Assembly: GCA_020846635.1 (NCBI GenBank)
Contig: JADLDO010000047.1
Coordinates: 62,001 to 126,000, forward strand
Source of the DNA: Caldilineaceae bacterium
Lineage (GTDB): Bacteria; Chloroflexota; Anaerolineae; Caldilineales; Caldilineaceae
DNA: 64,000 nt
Direction: 5' to 3'
The position numbers and the translations under genes were made by a program. The notes under the pieces are model-generated. The model had not been told where the DNA came from. It ran no database searches and was given only the letters and a program-made list of their open reading frames with translations. Within the stretch, counting starts at the first letter, position 1. Each line of letters begins with the position of its first letter. Shown here one piece after another: positions 27,545 to 35,702 of the stretch.

Positions 27545-29458
27545 ATGTCAACCGCTTTTGATACGACCGCTTCCAAGAGCGAAGTCTATCAACCCTCGCG
27601 CGAAATCCTAGAGAGTGTACAAGCGTCCGACTACCTGGAACTACGCGAGGAGGCCCTGCAAGACCCGCTGAGCTTTTGGGACAGGCAGGCCAAAGAATTA
27701 CTCGATTGGTATGAGCCCTACCAGCAGATCTTTGACGATAGCAATCGCCCTTTCTTCAAGTGGTTCACCGGCGGCAAAATTAATGTCGTTCACAATGCCC
27801 TGGATCGCCATGTCAAGAGTTGGCGCAAGAATAAATTGGCGTTGATTTGGGAAGCGGAAGATGGCGAACAGCGCACCTATTCCTATTTCAAGCTCTGGAA
27901 AGAGGTCAATCGCTTCGCCAACATCCTCAAGAGCATGGGTGTCAAGAAGGGCGATACCGTCACCATTTACATGGGCCGCGTGCCTGAAATGCCCATCGCC
28001 ATGCTCGCCACTGCCAAAATTGGGGCCATCCACAGCGTCGTCTATGGCGGCTTTAGCGAGCAAGCCCTGGCTGACCGCATTGACGATGCCAAGAGCAAGG
28101 TGGTGGTCACCTGTGATGGCTCCTGGCTGCGCGGCAAGACCGTTAACCTTAAGGATATTGTGGACGAAGCGATTGCGCGCAGCCCAGTTGTGCAGCGTGT
28201 GATCGTCCTTAAGCGTACGGGCCAAGAGGTAAACATGGTGCCGGATCGGGACTTCTGGTGGCATGAACTGGCCGCGCTGCCCATTGCCGGGCCTTACTGT
28301 GAAACCGAGCCGATGGACGCCGAAGACCCCATGTTCATCCTCTATACGAGCGGCACGACCGGCAAGCCCAAGGGGTTGATGCACTCTTGCGGCGGCTATC
28401 TGGTACACATTGCCGCCACCCTCAAATATGCCTTTGATACGCGCGAAGATGACCGCTGGTGGTGTGCCGCCGATCCAGGCTGGATCACAGGTCACAGCTA
28501 TATTGTCTATGCCCCTCTGATCCTCGGTCTTACCAGTTTCATGTACGAAGGCGCGCCCGGCTATCCCTACCCGGATCGCTGGTGGCAGCAGGTCGAGAAG
28601 TACGGGATCACACTCCTTTATACCGCGCCGACTGCCATCCGCGGGCTGATGCGCTTTGGCGACGCCTGGCCCGCCCGCCATGACCTAAGCAGCCTGCGCA
28701 TCCTGGGGACAGTGGGCGAGCCCATCAACCCCGAAGCATGGCGCTGGTATAACGTGAATATCGGCAAGGAACGCTGCCCCATCATCGACACCTGGTGGCA
28801 GACCGAAACGGGGGGCTTTATGATCACCCCCACGCCGATTATTCCGCTCAAGCCGGGCAGCGCTACTTTGCCCTTTGCCGGTGTGGAAGCTGATGTTGTG
28901 CGCGAGGATGGCTCTTCCTGCAACCCTGATGAGGATGGCTATCTGGTCATCAAGCATCCTGTTCCGGGAATGGCGCGCACCATCTGGGGCGACCCTGACC
29001 GCTTTGTGCAGACCTACTGGTCCGACTTTGAGAAGCAGGGCTGGTACTTCAGTGGGGATAGCGCGCGCAAGGACGAAGACAACTACTTCTGGATCATCGG
29101 GCGCATGGACGATGTGATCAAGGTCAGCGGTTATCGCCTGGGGACTGCCGAAGTGGAGAGCGCGCTCGTCAGCCATCACGCTGTTGCCGAAGCCGCGTGC
29201 ATTGGCGTGCCTGACGAGTTGCGCGGCAACGTCATCCGTGCCTACTGCATTCTCACCGCTGGGGTGTCTGGCAGCGAATCGCTTGAAGATGAACTCAAGG
29301 CCCATGTGCGCCATGAAGTTGGCCCCATCGCTGTACCTGCGTCCATCGAATTCGTGGACTCGCTGCCCAAGACGCGCAGCGGCAAGATTATGCGCCGCTT
29401 GCTCAAGGCGAAGGTCCTGGGGCAGCCTGTGGGCGATACCAGTACCCTGGAAGCATAA
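27545..29458 (+). CDS. acsA: Acetyl-CoA synthetase (AMP-forming)
   Basis: 637 residues, close to the usual 640-660. Adenylation motifs are in order: YTSGTTGKPKG (about 266-276), DTWWQTETGG (about 413), the YFSGDSARKDEDNYFWI hinge region, GRMDDVIKVSGYRLGTAEVE (about 518) and PKTRSGKIMRRLLK (about 607). The last motif contains the catalytic lysine that is controlled by acetylation in relatives. It converts acetate, ATP and CoA to acetyl-CoA. GGAGG lies upstream of the ATG. Malate synthase A follows after a strong terminator, so the two share a pathway but probably not one transcript. A propionate preference cannot be excluded. Confidence 0.93.
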   Translation: MSTAFDTTASKSEVYQPSREILESVQASDYLELREEALQDPLSFWDRQAKELLDWYEPYQQIFDDSNRPFFKWFTGGKINVVHNALDRHVKSWRKNKLALIWEAEDGEQRTYSYFKLWKEVNRFANILKSMGVKKGDTVTIYMGRVPEMPIAMLATAKIGAIHSVVYGGFSEQALADRIDDAKSKVVVTCDGSWLRGKTVNLKDIVDEAIARSPVVQRVIVLKRTGQEVNMVPDRDFWWHELAALPIAGPYCETEPMDAEDPMFILYTSGTTGKPKGLMHSCGGYLVHIAATLKYAFDTREDDRWWCAADPGWITGHSYIVYAPLILGLTSFMYEGAPGYPYPDRWWQQVEKYGITLLYTAPTAIRGLMRFGDAWPARHDLSSLRILGTVGEPINPEAWRWYNVNIGKERCPIIDTWWQTETGGFMITPTPIIPLKPGSATLPFAGVEADVVREDGSSCNPDEDGYLVIKHPVPGMARTIWGDPDRFVQTYWSDFEKQGWYFSGDSARKDEDNYFWIIGRMDDVIKVSGYRLGTAEVESALVSHHAVAEAACIGVPDELRGNVIRAYCILTAGVSGSESLEDELKAHVRHEVGPIAVPASIEFVDSLPKTRSGKIMRRLLKAKVLGQPVGDTSTLEA

Positions 29459-29511
29459 ACCCGTTGCTTCTCTGGGCATGAATAAGCCGGGTCAAGCCAA
29501 CAATTGAACTG

Positions 29512-29543
29512 CGTCCGGCGAAGATCGCGTGCTTCGCCGGACG
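29512..29543 (+). terminator. Intrinsic terminator after acsA
   Basis: CGTCCGGCGAAG (29512-29523) pairs perfectly with CTTCGCCGGACG (29532-29543) around an 8-nt loop, followed by TTCTTTATG. Confidence 0.75.
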
Positions 29544-29595
29544 TTCTTTATGCTTGTGTTTTCTTTATCCTTACGCTTTGCTATAAGGAGTTACC

Positions 29596-31179
29596 ATGAC
29601 TGTTCAAACACCCGCGGGTGTTGCCATCACGGGCGAGATCACGCCGGGGGTAAAAGAGGTACTCACACCCGATGCACTGGCCTTCCTGGCCGATCTGCAA
29701 AAACGCTTTGATCCGACCCGACGCCAATTGCTAGAGGCGCGCGCCGAGCGGCAGATCGCCATCAACGAAGGCAAAACATTGGGCTTTCCAGAGGCGACCG
29801 CGTCGATCCGCAGCGGTGAGTGGCAGGTGGCTGCCACACCGGCAGACCTCAATGACCGTCGCGTCGAGATCACCGGCCCCACCGAACGCAAGATGATGAT
29901 CAACGCGCTTAATTCTGGCGCAAAGGTCTTTATGGCCGACTTTGAGGATGCGCTCTCGCCCACCTGGGAGAATGTGATCCAGGGGCAGATCAATTGCAGC
30001 GATGCCATCCGCCGCACCATCGAATTCCAAAACCCAGATGGGCGCACCTATCAACTCAACGACGAAACAGCGACCCTGCTGATCCGCCCGCGCGGCTGGC
30101 ATCTGGTTGAGAAACATGTGGAAGTGGATGGGCAGCCCATTTCTGCCAGTATCTTTGACTTTGGCCTCTATATGTTCCGCAACGCCAAAGAGCTTTTGGC
30201 GCGCGGCAGCGGCCCCTATTTTTACTTGCCCAAGTTGGAGAGCCATCTCGAAGCGCGCCTCTGGAATGATCTCTTTAATTACACACAGGATGCGTTGGGC
30301 ATCCCCCGCGGCTCGGTTCGCGCCACAGTGCTGATCGAAACCATCCTCGCCGCGCTGGAGATGGAAGAAATTCTCTATGAGTTGCGCGACCATTCTGCGG
30401 GCCTTAACGCGGGCCGTTGGGATTACATCTTCAGTGCCATCAAGAAGTTTGCCCAACGCTCGCGGGCCATCCTGCCCGACCGCGGCCAAGTGACGATGAC
30501 TGTGCCCTTTATGCGCGCCTACACCGAACTACTCATCCGCACCTGCCACAAGCGCGGCGCGCACGCTATCGGCGGCATGGCGGCCTTCATCCCCAACCGT
30601 CGCGATCCGCTGGTGACAGAAAACGCGCTGGCAAAGGTGAAGGAGGACAAGGAGCGCGAATCGCGCGATGGCTGCGATGGCACATGGGTTGCCCATCCCG
30701 ACCTGGTTCCGCTGGTCAAGGAGATCTTTGACAACGTGCTGGGAGATCGCCCCAACCAGAAGGATAAGATGCGCGAGGATGTGCAGGTCACTGCCGAGCA
30801 GATTCTGAACGTAGGCGTGCCCGGTGGCAAGATCACGGAGGATGGAGTGCGGCTCAATATCAGTGTCGCCCTGCAATATATCAATGCCTGGCTTAATGGC
30901 AATGGCGCCGCGGCCATCAACAACCTCATGGAAGACGCGGCCACCGCTGAGATTTCACGTTCGCAGTTGTGGCAGTGGATTCACCAGGGGGCCAAGTTGA
31001 ATGATGGGCGCACCATCACCGCTGAACTCTATGACCAACTCCGCACCGAAGAACTCGCCAAGCTAGGCGGTAGTTCCACCTCTCGCTATGAAGAATCGAC
31101 GGAACTGCTCGACAATCTGGTCTTGAGTAAGGACTTTATCGAATTCCTCACCTTCCCGGCCTACGAATTGCTGGCGTAG
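29596..31179 (+). CDS. aceB: Malate synthase A
   Basis: 527 residues, typical for the plant/enterobacterial A form. Landmarks are FMADFEDALSPTWEN, LLIRPRGWHLVEKH, the VLIETILAALEMEEILYEL helix with the metal-binding acids, LNAGRWDYIFSAIK, and RDGCDGTWVAHPDLVPL near 355-375 with the expected general base. It condenses glyoxylate and acetyl-CoA to malate in the glyoxylate shunt. AAGGAG lies eight bases before the ATG. Isocitrate lyase, its usual neighbour, is not in this window, so glyoxylate may come from a distant aceA or from another source. Confidence 0.95.
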   Translation: MTVQTPAGVAITGEITPGVKEVLTPDALAFLADLQKRFDPTRRQLLEARAERQIAINEGKTLGFPEATASIRSGEWQVAATPADLNDRRVEITGPTERKMMINALNSGAKVFMADFEDALSPTWENVIQGQINCSDAIRRTIEFQNPDGRTYQLNDETATLLIRPRGWHLVEKHVEVDGQPISASIFDFGLYMFRNAKELLARGSGPYFYLPKLESHLEARLWNDLFNYTQDALGIPRGSVRATVLIETILAALEMEEILYELRDHSAGLNAGRWDYIFSAIKKFAQRSRAILPDRGQVTMTVPFMRAYTELLIRTCHKRGAHAIGGMAAFIPNRRDPLVTENALAKVKEDKERESRDGCDGTWVAHPDLVPLVKEIFDNVLGDRPNQKDKMREDVQVTAEQILNVGVPGGKITEDGVRLNISVALQYINAWLNGNGAAAINNLMEDAATAEISRSQLWQWIHQGAKLNDGRTITAELYDQLRTEELAKLGGSSTSRYEESTELLDNLVLSKDFIEFLTFPAYELLA

Positions 31180-31554
31180 GGAGTCGCGCACTTCTCCCCC
31201 TGCTAGATATACATCCTCTCCATGCTGCCTAAAGCCTTATAAGGTACTAAGAAAACCCTCCCGGAAGCGGCCCAGCGGGCTCCCCAGCTTCCGGGAGGAT
31301 TAAGGGATGCTTCATTTCTTGCTGCATCCTGCCGGGCCTGGGCGGGTATTGTCAGGATAAAGACAGCCTCTTGGGGAGCAAAGGTACGTAGCGGCTCCAG
31401 GGTTTCCGCTAAGCTGTTAGCTGCACGCATTTTTCCCAGATGTGGTTCTACCTACAGCGTGGGGGCTCACCCCACGGCTGTGTTCTCGCTTATCCATCAA
31501 CAAGGACAACAGATCACACACAAGAGATCGCACACAACATAGAGGAAGATCAAA
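31180..31554. other. 375-nt intergenic stretch with two hairpins
   Basis: Contains the terminator at 31257-31298 and a second hairpin, CGTGGGG (31458-31464) with CCCCACG (31470-31476), about 80 bases before the next gene. A minus-strand frame of 75 codons (31203-31430) crosses the hairpin and has no ribosome site, so I do not call it a gene. Confidence 0.5.
31257..31298 (+). terminator. Nested hairpin after aceB
   Basis: Outer arms CCTCCCGGAAGC (31257-31268) and GCTTCCGGGAGG (31287-31298) enclose a smaller stem GCCC-AGC-GGGC (31270-31280). It is the same outer arm as at 23044 and the same nested design as at 10035 and 47629. Confidence 0.65.
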
Positions 31555-33807
31555 TTGAATCAAATGACTGAAAACTCCAATATATTGGGGCGCGTTTTGC
31601 GCGTGTTATTGTATTGGGTCACAGCCATTGCGCTTGTTATAATACCGACCTTCGTTCATGCCCAACCCCCCATACAGCCAACAGCTGCGGACACACCAAC
31701 GCTCTTTCTCCCCAGCGTCATCACCAAATCCGATGCAGAACAATCACCAGAGGAAACGCCGGAGCCAGGGGATAGGCTCTCGGCAGAAGAGCGCATGATG
31801 ATTGTTGAGAGTGTTGAAACGCGCGTGAATGAGTTGCTACCGCCCGTTGGCACACCCATCGAGGAACGCAACTTTCTTGATGAGGTCGACCAGCTTGGCG
31901 ACGAACTGCTGACCATCCCCGGCGTGCTTGCCACCTTTGTCTCCACGCCCACACTGACTGTACAAGTGGTGATGGAGGATGGGCTTTCGATCTCCATCGT
32001 CAACAATCGCCCCGTCGAACCACCGTTGTCACCCGAAGCTGCCCAAATTGCCGCCGAACACTTTGTGGCGCAGAACGTTGCACCCCACGCGGTTCCCGGC
32101 AGCAAGCGTGCAGTTGTCGCCAACTTTGACGGTGGCGACGCGGTAGCCGCCGCGGTACGTGCGATCCTCAGTGATGCGGGCTATGAGGTGCTTGGCCTCG
32201 GCGCTTCGCTCAGTGATATGCAGAACTACACCAACCTGGGGATGCTCTATCTCGACACCCACGGTGTCCAATATCAACACTTTTCAATCGAGCCTGGTAG
32301 CCAAACACTTTCGTCAGGCCACTTTGTCTATGGGCTGCAAACTTCAACCCAAGTGCGCCTCTCCACAATGGAGAGCTACAGCTCCCTGCTCAACAATGGC
32401 GAAGTCGTCCTCTCGCTAGGCGAGGAAGAGACAGGGCGTACCGTCAAATTCGCCATCACGGAAAAGTTCATCGCCAATTATTGGAGCTTTGACAAGGCCA
32501 TCACCATCATCCACTCTTGTTATGGTGGCGCGGCTCCCTTCAAACCAGGGGCCACCTGCAAGGGTGGCAGATGCTTCAGCCCAGGTGATCCAGGTGTCCT
32601 AGACCCTAGCGCGCTGCGCACCGCCATGTTAGCCAGGGGCGCGGATGCCGTAATCTCCTTTGACAGCCTCACCAATCCAGACTATGCGCGCCCCAGCATC
32701 CTCTTTCTCTTGGATCGCCTCCTGGGGAGCAACGATGTGCAACCTGTGGGCAATCCACCGCTGCGCCCCTTCCCCCTCGACGAAGTGCGTGCCGAGATGG
32801 GACGGCAAAACCTTCTTAGTTTCCACAAGCCCAATAGTACCCTTTTTGGCTTCGAGTTTGGCGGAAACACAGTCAATCTTACCTTCGACACACGTGATGC
32901 TAAGGCTGGGCTTGTGCCCACCATTGAACGCGTGACCGTCCTTGACGATCCTATACAAGCCGAGGGCGAGTTGGATATTAAGGGCAACTTTAGCACCGAG
33001 CAAGGCACAGTGACCATCAGCGGGGTTCCGGCAACCATCAAAAGCTGGAACGCGACCAGCATTGTGGTCAATACGCCCTTTAATGGACAAGGCGCAGCAG
33101 GTGAACTCATTGTGCAAGGCCCCGGTCAGATCGAGAGTAATGCTGTGCCACTGACACTCTGGCGAGGAATTTTCGAACTCCAGTATATTCCAGGCCAGGG
33201 CAGCTTAGAGGCCGCAGCGAACCTTGACCTGCACTTCCGCGCCGATCTCCACAAATCTCGACAGACCCTGAACGGCACGCCAATCGTGGACTCGCAGGAG
33301 GTCTATCTATACGCGCACGAGGGCAGCCGCGTCATAGCCTCTGGTATCTATGTCGATCCCGACGACGGACATACCATGACTTATTCCGGGGGTAGCGCCA
33401 TACACGAGATGAGCAGCCATCTGGTTGATATGCTGGCCCAGTTGGGAGCACAGAGCGCAGCAAATCGTCCTGCCCAGGAACTGGAAGATGGCATAGCCGG
33501 CGGCCTGGTCACCCTCGACCCCGCCCGCGGCAGGGCACGCTTCTGTTTGACGAGCCAAGGTGGCTATCATGAAATCCACGGCAGCGGAGGCGGCGTGTCC
33601 ATCCCCTTCATGGGGATGCTGGTGCTCACCCCAGGGCTGGCGGATAGTACGTGGGGGTTGTTGGCATGTTTTGATACTACCCTCCGAGGGAATTACACCA
33701 TCGCCGGAGGGGAACGCACTGTCCAGCTAGGCGAGGGGGCACGCTTCCGCGTCAAGTGGAGTGAATTCGCTCCCGTGGCCCCACCCACCGACGAAACACC
33801 CGGCTAG
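31555..33807 (+). CDS. Secreted probable clan CD (caspase-like) cysteine peptidase with IPT/TIG domain
   Basis: 750 residues. A signal peptide ends near VHAQ (about 36), followed by TPTLFLPSVITK, an LP-type segment. The central domain carries the clan CD pattern: a hydrophobic strand before His-Gly (NLGMLYLDTHG, His 236) and, 86 residues later, a hydrophobic strand before Ser-Cys (KAITIIHSCYGG, Cys 322). FDGGDAVAAAVRAILSDAGY fits the first helix of a caspase-like fold. An IPT/TIG-type sandwich lies around 455-540 (VTISGVPATIKSWNATSIVV). The C-terminus is unassigned. TTG 31555 is well spaced from AGAGGAAG; ATG 31564 is an alternative. Related proteases activate or degrade secreted proteins; substrate here is unknown. 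Confidence 0.6.
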   Translation: MNQMTENSNILGRVLRVLLYWVTAIALVIIPTFVHAQPPIQPTAADTPTLFLPSVITKSDAEQSPEETPEPGDRLSAEERMMIVESVETRVNELLPPVGTPIEERNFLDEVDQLGDELLTIPGVLATFVSTPTLTVQVVMEDGLSISIVNNRPVEPPLSPEAAQIAAEHFVAQNVAPHAVPGSKRAVVANFDGGDAVAAAVRAILSDAGYEVLGLGASLSDMQNYTNLGMLYLDTHGVQYQHFSIEPGSQTLSSGHFVYGLQTSTQVRLSTMESYSSLLNNGEVVLSLGEEETGRTVKFAITEKFIANYWSFDKAITIIHSCYGGAAPFKPGATCKGGRCFSPGDPGVLDPSALRTAMLARGADAVISFDSLTNPDYARPSILFLLDRLLGSNDVQPVGNPPLRPFPLDEVRAEMGRQNLLSFHKPNSTLFGFEFGGNTVNLTFDTRDAKAGLVPTIERVTVLDDPIQAEGELDIKGNFSTEQGTVTISGVPATIKSWNATSIVVNTPFNGQGAAGELIVQGPGQIESNAVPLTLWRGIFELQYIPGQGSLEAAANLDLHFRADLHKSRQTLNGTPIVDSQEVYLYAHEGSRVIASGIYVDPDDGHTMTYSGGSAIHEMSSHLVDMLAQLGAQSAANRPAQELEDGIAGGLVTLDPARGRARFCLTSQGGYHEIHGSGGGVSIPFMGMLVLTPGLADSTWGLLACFDTTLRGNYTIAGGERTVQLGEGARFRVKWSEFAPVAPPTDETPG

Positions 33808-33809
33808 GG

Positions 33810-33815
33810 TATAAT
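33810..33815 (+). promoter_or_regulatory. -10 box of probable thiolase promoter
   Basis: TATAAT within GGGTATAAT, the same 9-mer found at the BMP operon promoter. No good -35 hexamer is visible. It begins inside the last base positions after the peptidase gene and would give a leader of about 80 nt. Confidence 0.4.
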
Positions 33816-33900
33816 AGAAAGTACTGTTCTAACCGTCGTCAGGTTGGTCGAATATGCTGCTCGATCTGGCGGCGGTTTCACCCTAGCAAAGGACACACAC

Positions 33901-35091
33901 ATGCAACAGACCTATATCGTCGCGGCGACACGCACGCCGATTGGCAAATTTGGCGGGGCCTTCGTCGATACCTCGCCTGTGGAGTTGGCCGCGCACGCCA
34001 TGCAAGCCGTCTTGACCCGCGCGGGCATCGGCGGCGACCTGCTCGACCTCTATATCGTCGGCAATATCCTCAAGCATGGGCATGGTCAATTGCTGCCGCG
34101 CCAGGCTGCGCTCGCTGCGGGCATCCCCGAAAACGTGGACGGCTATGCGGTCGATATGCTCTGTTCGTCGGGGATGATGGCGGTCATGAATGGCGATCTT
34201 GCCATTCGTGGCGGCGAGGCGGAGATCGTCATGGCGGGCGGCGTGGAGTCCATGTCACAGGCGGGCTTCTTTATCAGCCACAAAGCACGCTGGGGTTATA
34301 AGCTCAGGATGGGTGGGCCGGAAGAAATGCGCGATCTGCTCTTGGACGATGGGCTGCGCGACCCGATCAACAAGGAGCTGATGGGCGAGGAGACGGAACG
34401 GCTGGCACAAACGCATGAGGTCACACGCGATGAATTGGATGAAGTCGCCTGTGCTTCGCAGCAGCGCGCCGCTGCGGCCACAGTCAACGGCAAATTCGCC
34501 GCCGAAATCACCCCGATTACGCTCACCCTGCGCGGTAAACCGGTCGAGGTCAGCCAGGATGAGGGCATCCGCGCCGACACGACAATGGAAACGTTAGCCA
34601 AGCTGCGCCCGGCCTTTGGCAAGGAGGGGATCTTGACTGCGGGCAATTCCTCGCAGCTCTCCGATGGCGCGGCTATGTTGCTGCTGGCGAGCGAGCGCGC
34701 GGTCGAGCAACAGGGACTCAAGCCAATTGCGCGCATCCTGGGCAGTAGTTGGCACGCGGTCACTCCGTGGCGTTTTGTCGAGGGGCCGATCCCTGCTGTA
34801 CAAAAGCTGGTGGATAAGCTAGGGATGCAGGTGAGTGACTTTGACCTCTTTGAAAACAACGAGGCTTTTGCGCTCAACAACTTGCTTTTCCAACAGAGTC
34901 TTGGCCTCAGCGCCGACCGGCTCAACATCTACGGCGGCGGCATTGCTCTGGGCCATCCCATCGGTGCATCGGGTGCGCGCATCCTTGTGACGCTGCTCCA
35001 CGCCTTGCGCCAGGAGGGCGCGCGTCGCGGCATCGCCTCCCTCTGTCATGGTTTGGGTGGCGGTACGGCAGTTGCAGTAGAATTAGTGTAG
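33901..35091 (+). CDS. Thiolase (acetyl-CoA C-acyltransferase type)
   Basis: 396 residues from ATG 33901 (AAAGGA upstream). The nucleophile is Cys 88 in VDMLCSSGMMAV. The other active-site blocks are NEAFALNNL, GGGIALGHPIGASGARI and the C-terminal LCHGLGGGTAVAVEL. It catalyses reversible condensation or cleavage of acyl-CoA with acetyl-CoA. Whether it is biosynthetic (acetoacetyl-CoA) or degradative cannot be decided. Next to acsA and aceB by a few kilobases, it fits an acetyl-CoA-centred metabolism. An in-frame extension to 33844 is not supported. A textbook terminator follows. Confidence 0.92.
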   Translation: MQQTYIVAATRTPIGKFGGAFVDTSPVELAAHAMQAVLTRAGIGGDLLDLYIVGNILKHGHGQLLPRQAALAAGIPENVDGYAVDMLCSSGMMAVMNGDLAIRGGEAEIVMAGGVESMSQAGFFISHKARWGYKLRMGGPEEMRDLLLDDGLRDPINKELMGEETERLAQTHEVTRDELDEVACASQQRAAAATVNGKFAAEITPITLTLRGKPVEVSQDEGIRADTTMETLAKLRPAFGKEGILTAGNSSQLSDGAAMLLLASERAVEQQGLKPIARILGSSWHAVTPWRFVEGPIPAVQKLVDKLGMQVSDFDLFENNEAFALNNLLFQQSLGLSADRLNIYGGGIALGHPIGASGARILVTLLHALRQEGARRGIASLCHGLGGGTAVAVELV

Positions 35092-35119
35092 CGTTTGGGG
35101 CCAACCTGGAAAAACAACA

Positions 35120-35152
35120 AGCGGCGACTCCACACCAGAGTGCCGCTTTTTT
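35120..35152 (+). terminator. Intrinsic terminator after thiolase gene
   Basis: AGCGGC(G)ACTC (35120-35130, one bulged G) pairs with GAGTGCCGCT (35138-35147), followed directly by TTTTTT. Stem plus U-run is the clearest intrinsic terminator in the window. Confidence 0.85.
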
Positions 35153-35185
35153 CCATCTATTCCCTTTAGAATCAGCCGGACGTGG

Positions 35186-35575
35186 CTAGAGTACCTTCAC
35201 AACGACTTGGGCTTTATTCCATAGCTCCTCAAGTCGATAGTGGTTGCGTGCCTCTTCCGTAAAGAGATGGACAATCACATCGCCGAAGTCCACCAATGTC
35301 CAGCCGCCCCCACGATTTTCCACCCCTTCAATCCCCAATGGGCGGATATTCTGCTCCACACGCAGTTTCTCCAGCAGATCGTCCTCAATGGCTTTTGCCT
35401 GCCGTTCATTATCCACCGTTGCAATCACAAAATAATCGGCGATGGAAGTCTGTTCATGAATGTCCAGCAGGACAATATCAGCCGCTTGCTTATCCTCAAC
35501 AATATCCACAATTTGTCGAGCTAATGTATTGCTATCCAGAAAATCCTCCCGTAGTTGGATGTCTGCGAGGGCCAT
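35186..35575 (-). CDS. rsfS: Ribosomal silencing factor RsfS (Iojap family)
   Basis: 129 residues. The family core is clear: DIVEDKQAADIVLLDI, SIADYFVIATVDNERQAKAI, GGGWTLVDFGDVIVHLFTEEARNHYRLEELW. RsfS binds ribosomal protein uL14 on the 50S subunit and blocks subunit joining under nutrient limitation. Its usual partners (nadD, and others of that cluster) are absent here; it stands alone on the minus strand, convergent with the thiolase gene and their terminator. Confidence 0.95.
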   Translation of the reverse strand: MALADIQLREDFLDSNTLARQIVDIVEDKQAADIVLLDIHEQTSIADYFVIATVDNERQAKAIEDDLLEKLRVEQNIRPLGIEGVENRGGGWTLVDFGDVIVHLFTEEARNHYRLEELWNKAQVVVKVL

Positions 35576-35652
35576 CCCCGCGTAATCTCACAGTCTAGCA
35601 CAGATGTTTGCGAAGCTCAAGGGGAAATGGCATTTTCATACAAAATGTATAT

Positions 35653-35700
35653 CTTTCGCAAAGGGTTCATGTTTTGCTTTCCATGAACCCTTTGCGAAAG
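35653..35700. terminator. 19-bp perfect hairpin after the single-cohesin gene
   Basis: CTTTCGCAAAGGGTTCATG (35653-35671) pairs perfectly with its complement at 35682-35700 around a 10-nt loop. It begins two bases past the stop of the minus-strand cohesin gene, and probably isolates it from rsfS. Confidence 0.75.
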
Positions 35701-35702
35701 CT

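Noticed and set aside
31203..31430. Small minus-strand gene after aceB
   Set aside because: It crosses a terminator hairpin, has no ribosome site and no recognisable domain.
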